Origin: Heligmosomoides polygyrus polygyrus | Lineage: Eukaryota > Nematoda > Chromadorea > Rhabditida > Heligmosomidae | Reading direction: 5' to 3' | NCBI GenBank assembly: GCA_947396885.1 | Contig: OX377202.1 | Coordinates: 85,230,408-85,294,407, forward strand | Length of the DNA: 64,000 nucleotides | Shown: piece by piece, positions 58,201-64,000 of the stretch | Position numbering within the stretch: the first letter of the stretch is position 1 | Layout: the number at the start of each line of letters is the position of its first letter | The notes under the pieces: generated by a model | Told to the model about the DNA's origin: nothing | The model's input: only the letters and a program-made list of their open reading frames with translations | Databases searched by the model: none | Program-made: the position numbers and the translations under genes

Positions 58201-61200
58201 GACTCTCGGAAACGCTAAATTACGGGTCACACCTCTCGTGCTCGAGTTTTGGAGAAAGAACAAATTACTGGAGATCTTGACCTTCACTTGTTCTGTTTTA
58301 CGTATACCTGATTCCTTGAAAGGCGACTTCATTTCTTCTTTCTCATGTTTCCGAAAGCGAGTTCTCATATTTTTAATACAATCGTAATAGCTCGTGGACT
58401 TCATGACTCGCTGCAAAGCGGTCTGATTTCGCAAATAGTTCAATTGTTAGGCTGTTCGTATAAAAAACAGGCTGAAATCGATGTTCTTTTATACTGGAGG
58501 GGCAGTGCATGCGTCCTTTAAATCAACCACCATTAATACAATGTTTTCGAGCATCCCGAGTCTTGCCTAGCCACCTCCTCATTTACAGTTTGCGCTCTAA
58601 AGAATTTTTTGCACTTTACTTTACAGCTTTCCTCTGAAGTTCTGAGTAGTTCCATGAAAACTGTCCTATTTGAAGGTTGTCACTATTGACAACGTTGCCG
58701 AGATAGAAGAAACTAGCGAAGGAATCGAGATGAAGCGGTACTGTCCAAAAGACGTAAGCTGCTGTCTGGTATTGATATCGCCTGCTGGTTCAGCCTCATT
58801 GTATTCCTTATTCTTAAGGTGGTTCCCTTGGAGGAAACGCCTGTACTGTCCAATAGTTCTTCGAGGAGCACGAGTCCACAGCGATACGCAACACCGGAGG
58901 AGATAGACGTACGTTGTTTGGGAGGGGACGTTGTTCATAATTCACCCGCCGCTATGGGATGTTTATTTACTTATTTACCTATTTACTTATTGCACTTGAT
59001 TGTGTGCTTTACAAAAAGCGAATATACTAAAGGAAGAACGCAGTATTTGATGGGCTTAAGCGTTTCTCGATTTCATTTTTCTCTCGAAATTCGCGAAATT
59101 TACCGAATCATAACACTTCATCAGAAACAAGACCTCATTGGCAAATATGGAGTGTATTGACTTTGGTATGGAGGAGACATTATGGCAAGGATGATGAGCA
59201 AAAGATGACGATCATTTTGACGTTCCAGTGCTTCTGTGCTGACACCAATATCTGAAACACTACAGTATCGAAGGGATCATAAGCAGACGAGAAGCGGGAA
59301 TGATTAGATAAATGAGCACAAGATATTAGTTTAGTATTGATCCAAAATTCATATCATAAGCTTAAGAGATAGGTGAGCATTGAAAAGAGTTACGACATTT
59401 TGTGCAACGAGTTACGAGTCTTATTGTTTGCGAGTGATGGATCGAGAAGCGCCTTGCAACAAACAAGCCAAAGGCTTTGTGAGTGAGGTGTTTGTCACGT
59501 TTTGACTGTCCATATGAGTTTGCGGTTATTTCGATATCGACTGGTCTCCTCGATAATTGGATACCGGCACTGATTGTACTATATGCATACCATTTCCACG
59601 TCAAAACTTAAACTTTTGAAATTAAGCCGTGTTCGAAATGAAGACCGACATCTTCCATACTAAACAGAACACTCAAGAATCATACTATATAATAATCCGC
59701 TAAGCGATGAGTCACACTATCGATCGGCGATGAGTCATAAAATAGGGGAAATTACGGGCACAAATTAAGGCAAGAAATTAGCGAAAAATACCCAGACGGC
59801 TTCTACGCGCCTGGACGTGCCGAACACGTCGGCGACCGTGCATGGCGAGCGGTAGACGTACCGAACACGTCGGCGACCGTGCATGGCAAGCCGTAGCCGT
59901 ACCGAACACGTCGGCGACCGTGCATGGTGAGCCGTAGACGTGCCGAAGACGTTGGCAACCGTGCCTGGGCCTTTAGATGATCATCGACGGAAGGCCTTCA
60001 CAGCAGGGGAGACAATCGATATCGATCGATATCGTCGATTTTTTGCGGATGTCGTTCAAGCGGCACGAAACTTCAGCACCGGGGCTAATCGAGGTCCTGA
60101 CCGGTGGTTTTCTCCCAGATTTACCCGATCAGGGTGGAGAGGGGGTGGGAGACACGCCGGTGGTTTTCTCCCAGATTTAACCGATCGGGGTGGAGATGGG
60201 GGGGGGGGTGGTTTTCTTCCAGATTTAACCGATCGGGGTGGGGATGGGGTGGGAGACATGCGGGTATTATGGCCGAAGGAGTGCTCCACATCAGGTGGAA
60301 AGTTTCAATGTGGAAGCCACTATCGATCGATATTATCGATTGCCCGACCGGTGGTTTTCTTCCAGATTTAACCGATCAGGGTGGGGGTGGGGGTGGGAGA
60401 CACGCGGGTACTATGGCTGAAGGAGTGCTCCACAACAGTCTGAGGACGAAAGCACTGATTAACGCAAACAATTTGCGTTTCTGAACTGTCTGAAGATAGT
60501 GCCAACGTTGAAAAGATGTTGAGGATGGAGGGAGGGAGAGCTGGACGGCGTCATATCGAAGGACTACTCACCTGATCTTAAAGAAGGTAGACCAAGGTTC
60601 GAAATTATTTAAGGATTAAGGATTAAGGACGGCGTTACTCAATCCCTTATGGGATGCGCCAGCGCATTCTACTTCAACGGGATGTCGTGGAGGCGACATG
60701 AATGCGTATTTGGCCATACAATGACTTGCGGTGGCGAGCCGATGAACAAGTCAGCGCTTCATCCTTCCCAGATAAGTCTGGTACCAATTCACCGACCCCG
60801 GAGGGATGGAAGGCTTGGTTGGCCTGGGCGGGAAATCCGAACCAGGAACCTGGTATCGAGTGCACGCTGCAGTCGCGCCTCCTCCGACTGCGCTACACGC
60901 GCCCTTCGAAATTATTAAGGTTTTCAAATACCTCTTTTTACTGCTAAGGTGCCGAGAAGGCCGCACAAGCAGAGCAGCTGCTTGAATGAGTGATCTTGGC
61001 TTAGTGACTCTCTAAGGTCGCGCGAAGCGCGCAAAGCACTTGTGTAAATATAATTTTTCGATTAAAAAATTCACTGCGGTTTTGCATAAAAGTCACCCGT
61101 CCCAAAAATTAAATGGGGTGTTTGAATTTTTATACATACACTTCTTACTATTAGTACTAATAGGGTGGTGCCCGCTCCAAGATTGCGCATGGTCGCGGAA

Positions 61201-61846
61201 CACTCATATGGTGACGGTTTCTGTGCTGTCCTCCGCTGATGCAGGACAGTATCAATTTCTTCTGTTGTGTTATCAAGCGGGCTCACATTGCAACTCTCAA
61301 TTTCAAAGACAGCGAAAAATCGATCTATTTGTGGTTTAGTTCTAGCGTCAGGCGGGACTCGAACTCGCACCTTCTGCTGATCGAGTGGGAATGCTTTACG
61401 CCTCTACACCACTGGCGCTGTTTAATCGGACGCAGCATTCACACCTCTTGGGAGGTGAGTGCTGAAGAGTCTCGAGGTGTGGATATTGCATTCGATCAAA
61501 CAGTGCCGGTAGTGTAATGGCGTACAACATCCCAGCCCGGTCACCAGGAGGTGCGCGTTCGAGTCCCGCATGGAGTTTGAGTTTTGATCGCAACAAAACA
61601 TCATTGTGAGAGCTTACAACACCGATACCAGCCAATTAAGGCTTAAAAAGCTGACTTGAATCGTTTCTCGTTCTTTATTCACCATTCATTTCTCAATCTG
61701 TTCAGGCAGAGCTGTCCTTGGACAGCGTTAGGTCAATGGCCACGAGGCGCGGCCTTCAAATGGGTAGCGGCCACTCGTCCAGCGGTCTTCTGGAGAAAGC
61801 CGGCGAGAGTGTTCGTCAAACGGCGACGCTGGCGGCGGATGACTAA
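46245..61846 (+). CDS. MGRN1: Mahogunin-type RING E3 ubiquitin ligase (MGRN1/RNF157)
   Basis: Thirteen exons: 46245-46356, 46431-46549, 49613-49701, 49767-49898, 51136-51250, 52092-52190, 53891-53974, 54079-54240, 54297-54376, 57741-57903, 58676-58753, 58819-58908, 61706-61846. All phases agree and yield 487 aa. It starts MGQIASRF, a likely N-myristoylation site as in MGRN1. Residues about 38-250 form the domain found in MGRN1/RNF157 (GSYFGSHFLMCGGRFDLAKP, LFGENSDLDLLG, FPYASPL, INIRKESVKFV, LYRLEFVLDAD, FNNFTFDPSKWDLAD, GGLYFPVVVVIQTDG). A C3HC4 RING follows: Cys273, 276, 288, His290, Cys294, 297, 308, 311. The tail has GYETVTLVEGLNG, matching the conserved post-RING motif. No PSAP/PTAP motif for TSG101 binding is present. 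Introns of up to 3.4 kb carry nearly every repeat family of the window. Confidence 0.94.
46912..48172 (+). mobile_element. Full-length mariner element with decayed transposase, 1261 bp
   Basis: TA at 46910-46911 and 48173-48174; termini TTAGGTTGGAAAAAAAGTCT inverted at both ends. A transposase gene spans about 47090-48034 with frameshifts: HTH part HDILHEFIKESTALQAADQI, second HTH TDSRQTTRQLAEKLEVSHR, WWDIREVIYRQTLRSGETL, LHDDAKPHVARLTRETIKG, PYSPDLAPTHYHFF. The first catalytic position reads Glu (VTSEESWVL where the family has TxDEKW), the second is Asp (HDD), and the third, exactly 34 residues later, is His (THYHF instead of SDYHF). So it is dead by catalytic mutation as well as by frameshift. 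MGRN1 intron 2. Confidence 0.9.
48478..49020. repeat. Head-to-head pair of S1 SINEs
   Basis: Minus copy about 48478-48740 (head ATGCTTCCTCCGACTGCGGC at its right end) and plus copy about 48768-49020 (A box GCTAGCGCAGCCGTAGGAGG, B box CTGGTTCAGACTTCCC, body to GAATGCGTGGTGCATC). The heads are only about 30 bp apart. MGRN1 intron 2. Confidence 0.75.
50737..50960 (+). repeat. Foldback tRNA-like repeat, family S2
   Basis: Left arm ACGATGTTTTGTTGCGATCA and TAGCGCCAGGCGGGA; right arm is the complement (TCCCGCTTGGCGCTAAAAGT, TTTTGATCGCAACAAAACAT, CGT). Between them a plus-strand tRNA-like unit at about 50822-50896: acceptor GCGCCGG pairs with TTGGCGC, T arm GCGGG-TTCGAGT-CCCGC is perfect, A-box-like GGTGTAATGGCGTAGAGC. 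The anticodon arm cannot form a normal 7-nt loop, so no amino acid is assigned. Confidence 0.75.
51408..51714. repeat. Inverted repeat with hammerhead-like cores, possible Penelope-like remnant
   Basis: Arms of about 100 bp: left ATCGACGTTGTCTTACTGAG, right inverted GTCGATGTTGTCTTAATGAG. Each arm carries TCTGACGAAGG, then GTCGCCGAAACGTAAGCC (right arm on plus, left arm on minus). In the right arm CTGACGA is 51626-51632, GAAAC 51646-51650 and GTC 51660-51662; ACTTTT (51613-51618) can pair with AAAAGT (51667-51672). Flanks are imperfect direct repeats (CCTAATGGTTTCTGTCCAAG near 51350 and CCTAATGGTTTCTTTTCAAG near 51713). Ribozyme assignment is tentative. MGRN1 intron 5. Confidence 0.5.
52419..53701 (+). 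mobile_element. Mariner element relic, about 1.28 kb
   Basis: TA at 52417-52418 and 53702-53703; left end TTGGATTGTTCCATAATCAA TGTCG..., right end inverted TTGAATAACTAATGTCC..., imperfect. Readable pieces: YFRKGRNAAQDRKKLRETYG (52639-52700), RQCQRWFALFRFGNFNVQM, NKLDVRAPHEF (about 53130), RKGVMFRHDNARP (about 53320-53358). The part around the third aspartate is eroded. Different lineage from the other mariners here (ends and HTH differ). MGRN1 intron 6. Confidence 0.8.
54779..56546. mobile_element. Non-autonomous hAT-type element, 1768 bp
   Basis: Termini CAGGGCTGCACA and inverted CAGGGGTGCACA, both followed by TTAACG-rich sub-repeats; perfect 8-bp target duplication AATCGCAC (54771-54778 and 56547-56554). 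CAGGG ends plus 8-bp duplication are typical of hAT transposons. No transposase frame is present. A family S1 SINE has inserted at 55938-56275. MGRN1 intron 9. Confidence 0.88.
55938..56275 (-). repeat. tRNA-derived SINE, family S1
   Basis: Tail AAAGGATAAGGACAAAGGAT, body GGGATATCCCGGAGGCG ... TTGGTTGGCCTGGGATG, head at right (reverse complement GTAGCGCAGTCGGAGGAGGT, B-box region ...GGTTCTGGTC). Slightly longer than other copies because of inserted bases near 55985-56030. Confidence 0.8.
56868..57690. repeat. Pair of S3 tRNA-like repeats in opposite orientation
   Basis: Plus copy 56868-57133: GGGCAGAATCGCCC..., then a tRNA-like unit at about 57058-57130 (A box GTGGCGCAGTGGATAGAGG, B box GTGGTTCGGCTCTCTTG). 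Minus copy 57327-57690: reverse complement has GTGGCGCATTGGATAGAGG and GTGGTTCGACTCCCTTG and ends in GGGAGGGAATCGCCTCGCTC-like sequence. Units point toward each other. MGRN1 intron 9. Confidence 0.7.
59680..61043. repeat. Second Helitron-like composite with 41-bp repeats and G-rich tandem array
   Basis: Starts A|TCATACTATATAATAATCCG, similar to the start at 11130. About four 41-bp units at 59815-59970, one 108-bp-type unit at about 60010-60100, then a G-rich array (60100-60420: ACCGGTGGTTTTCTCCCAGA / TTTAACCGATCGGGGTGGAG units), and a terminal hairpin CGCGCGAAGCGCGC at about 61019-61032. No CTRR end is evident. An S1 SINE is inserted at 60606-60905. MGRN1 intron 12. Confidence 0.55.
60606..60905 (-). 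repeat. tRNA-derived SINE, family S1, best-preserved copy
   Basis: Minus strand, head to tail: A box GTGTAGCGCAGTCGGAGGAG, B box GGTTCCTGGTTCGGATTTCC, body with CCAACCAAGCCTTCCATCCC, GTACCAGACTTATCTGGGAA and CATTGTATGGCCAAATACGC, then ACGCCGTCCTTAATCCTTAA tail. A-to-B box spacing fits a tRNA. Confidence 0.85.
61335..61650. repeat. Inverted pair of tRNA-like units, family S2
   Basis: Minus unit 61345-61423 (reverse complement: CAGCGCCAGTGGTGTAGAGG, B box GAGTTCGAGTCCCGCC) and plus unit about 61505-61580 (GTGCCGGTAGTGTAATGGCG, B box GCGTTCGAGTCCCGC) followed by the family tail TTTTGATCGCAACAAAACAT. They face away from a short spacer containing GCATTCGATCAAACAG. Just upstream of the last MGRN1 exon. 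Confidence 0.75.
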
Positions 61847-62395
61847 GCTCATACTGGTTATGTTATCTTTCCACACTAACGGTTATCTTTTCTATCTGTT
61901 TCAATAGAGATAATGCATTAGTTTCGATTCTGATCTGCTCCCCTAACAGAGAAGTAATAATGCATTTAATTTAAAATGTTAGGATTTACAAAGTAATTCA
62001 CGTTTGGTGCTCCAATTGCTTTCATTGGCGCCTTCGAACAGCGGAGATCAACGCTACGTTTGCCCAGTTTTTTGTGCTCGAACGAAGTGCTGAAGAAGCA
62101 GTGTGTGGTTCGTTGCGCTTTCATTTGTTCGAGCGCCTTCCACTGCCAATATGTTTATATTAGCTGTTTTAATAAGTTTCTGTACTTTCTGAGGTTTCCG
62201 AAGCGAAGCATGGAAGCAGTTCCTTCTTCAAATAGACGGAAGTTTATCGTGTAGAGGCGGAAAAGTGTCTGGATGTCATGGTTAGGTCGTGAGCGTCAAC
62301 CCTGTCCATTGGGTCCTTCCTTCTATCACTGGTGAACAGTGATGCAAGTTCCAAGTTGAGTGGGGCAAAGCTATGTAAAGATAGGTGTCAAAGGT
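61847..62395 (+). other. Likely 3' untranslated region / downstream flank of MGRN1
   Basis: Follows the MGRN1 stop (61844-61846). No canonical AATAAA is seen close by, so the poly(A) site is unknown. No other gene found. Confidence 0.4.
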
Positions 62396-63020
62396 TGACG
62401 TTATTGAATCGCTTTGGTAGAGTGCGCCACGCACAGAAGTAGAATGCGCCGCGCACTGTACTTCTACGGGATGTCGTGAAGCCGACATGAATGCGTACAA
62501 TGATTTACGGTGGCCAGCCGATGGGGAATCAGGGATTTATCCTCATTAGACAAATTTGGTACCAATTCACCGACCCCGGAAACATAGCACGTTTCGGTGG
62601 CCTACACGAGAAACACGAGCCAAGGACCACGGCTCGGATGCAGACGACGACCGGCGCCTCTCTCAACTGCATTACCACGCTCCCCAAAGGCCTTCTAGCC
62701 CCCCGTGAAATAGAGCAATGCAGATTCATACAGATTCGATCTGCCTAAGTTGAAATTTCTTGCGCAGTCGGAGGACATGCCGGCTCTCTCGCGCACCCGA
62801 TTCCGGTTCGGATTTCCCGCCCAGGCCATTGGCCGTTGGTACGAGATCGCCTGGGAAGGATAAAACACTAACCTGTCCATCGGCCTGCTACTGCAAATCA
62901 TCGTATACGCCAAATACGCATCCAAGTTGCCTCCACGACACCCCGAAGAAGTGAAATGCGTGGCGCATCTCCAAATGGATTGATTAACTCCCACCTTTAT
63001 CCTCTATCCTTTATGTTGAA
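62396..63020. repeat. Head-to-head pair of S1 SINEs
   Basis: Minus copy about 62396-62690 (GAATGCGCCGCGCACTGTAC, GGGATGTCGTGAAGCCGACA, head near 62665-62690) and plus copy about 62762-63020 (A box GCGCAGTCGGAGGAC, B box CCGGTTCGGATTTCCC, body to GAAATGCGTGGCGCATCTCC, tail TTTATCCTCTATCCTTTATG). Confidence 0.75.
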
Positions 63021-63239
63021 TTTCCAAGTTTACCGCACCCAACTTGCACTCTGTTCATCGCTAAGTAATCGATCGATGGGGTTTTGGTGCTGGCGCTATT
63101 GGTGGGTAGCAAAATTTTACTTTGGTCTAGACAAAGTAAGGTGGGAGTGTTTTAAGGAGGTCAGATCTAATTTTTAATTCAAAATTTGCTAACTGAAACT
63201 CTCGTGCAAGGTATGTACAGAACTGGTCTCATTATTTGA

Positions 63240-63490
63240 GTGTCTGTGATAAAATTCTTCTTCTTTAGACAGCATGTTCTATTTTAAAGTACAGAAAAAC
63301 GAGGATTTTACGTCTCGTTACACAAAAAGATTGGGTCATGCTTTCGGCACTTCGCGATGTTTGTTCGATTGAAGTGTAAATGTTGTGTATGTGGAGTTGC
63401 GCAGTGGGAAAAATCTATTCGCAGCCCCATCTAGACATCATTTACACTACCAATCGGACTAACATCGCGAAGTACTGGACTTGTGCATCC
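63240..63490. repeat. Core of the 0.7-kb foldback family
   Basis: GGTCATGCTTTCGGCACTTC, GCGATGTTTGTTCGATTGAA and, in reverse, CAATCGGACTAACATCGCGA GTACT form an inverted pair around GGGAAAAATCTATTCGCAGC. Confidence 0.55.
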
Positions 63491-63707
63491 TCTGTTCTCT
63501 ATCACATCGAATTTTGTGAGCACCCAAACAATGTGATAAATACTTAACACCTTTTACGGCTATTTTTTAAGTAAAAAACCTAGCTACTATCGGGGAAATC
63601 TGTCTGTGCCTGAACGTGGAATGAGTGCAGGGGAGACACTGATTAATCACACATCAGGCTGAGCACTCAGGCGGTTATTAGATGATGCTTCTTGTACCCA
63701 TTGTTGT

Positions 63708-63811
63708 TTACGCCCAGGTGGAATTTCTCAACGGTGCCAAAATCCTTTTCGTCTGCTTGAAATGCGTCTGGGCTAGCTCGGCGACCTTTTCCGATACCAG
63801 AAGAGGGTTGC
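63708..63811 (-). CDS. Terminal exon of an unidentified minus-strand gene (partial)
   Basis: On the minus strand a TTTCAG acceptor (63812-63814) opens a 104-nt exon with two bases completing a split codon, then 33 codons (NPLLVSEKVAELAQTHFKQT..., ending NSTWA) and a TAA at 63708-63710. The composition (charged, helical-looking) and clean acceptor-to-stop structure suggest a real last exon whose gene begins beyond the right window edge. I do not recognise the family. It could be a chance frame. Confidence 0.4.
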
Positions 63812-63868
63812 CTGAAAGTGATCTTCAATTAGGCATCCAAGCGTTTCATCGCCTCTACGAAAGGCTTA

Positions 63869-64000
63869 GGCCTCGTTCATACTTCGCCATCGACGTGCCA
63901 GATCACCTAATCGTTAGGACATGTTTTATAGTCCGCGACAGGAGTGACGATAACGATTGATTGCACGAACAGATCACGCAAATCGATTTTTATCGGGCTG
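63869..64000. mobile_element. Harbinger-like MITE cut by the window end
   Basis: TTA at 63866-63868 then GGCCTCGTTCATACTTCGCC; the second half lies outside the window. Confidence 0.6.

Noticed and set aside
60840..60905. Functional tRNA gene on the minus strand
   Set aside because: A and B boxes are present but it is the head of the S1 SINE repeated many times; no clover-leaf with a proper acceptor stem.

Overview
The window is nuclear DNA from an animal, most likely a nematode and plausibly a strongylid (hookworm-like) worm. The genes have many small exons, and several introns are only 50-85 bp. Coding starts lie a few bases after TTTCAG/TTCTAG-type acceptors, as expected for spliced-leader trans-splicing. 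Two genes are packed about 150 bp apart on one strand as in nematode operons. More than half of the sequence is mobile-element debris. The species call is inference; exon structures were read by hand from splice sites, reading phase and family conservation.

Genes. Four protein genes can be reconstructed. (1) 15719-26419, minus: an HSDL2-type short-chain dehydrogenase with a C-terminal SCP2 domain and a terminal SKL peroxisome signal (11 exons, 424 aa). (2) 29730-36247, minus: an ECH1-type dienoyl-CoA isomerase with a mitochondrial-type N-terminus and all three catalytic acids (7 exons, 299 aa). (3) 36395-36898, minus: an Erv1/ALR (GFER) sulfhydryl oxidase of 167 aa, directly upstream of ECH1 and possibly in one operon with it. 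(4) 46245-61846, plus: a mahogunin (MGRN1/RNF157) RING E3 ligase (13 exons, 487 aa). A single terminal exon of an unidentified minus-strand gene lies at 63708-63811. The first three genes belong to mitochondrial/peroxisomal lipid and redox metabolism; MGRN1 is unrelated and on the other strand.

Layout. 1-15.4 kb: no convincing host gene; mariner relic, foldback repeats, a GC-rich island of Harbinger/Tourist-like MITEs (5.1-9.6 kb), a 2.2-kb Helitron-like element made mostly of 41-bp and 108-bp tandem arrays (11.1-13.3 kb), and a truncated RTE-type LINE (14.2-15.3 kb). 15.7-36.9 kb: the minus-strand gene block, its large introns full of MITEs, SINEs and a deleted mariner. 37-46 kb: gene desert with long foldback repeats, a perfect 31-bp palindrome and a second deleted mariner. 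46.2-61.9 kb: MGRN1, whose introns hold two further mariners, a hAT-type element, SINEs, a hammerhead-like inverted repeat and a second Helitron-like repeat. 61.9-64 kb: SINE pair, foldback core, orphan exon and a MITE cut by the window end.

The most unusual pattern is that three unrelated tRNA-derived repeat families, each with recognisable Pol III A and B boxes, occur again and again as inverted pairs or foldbacks rather than as single copies.
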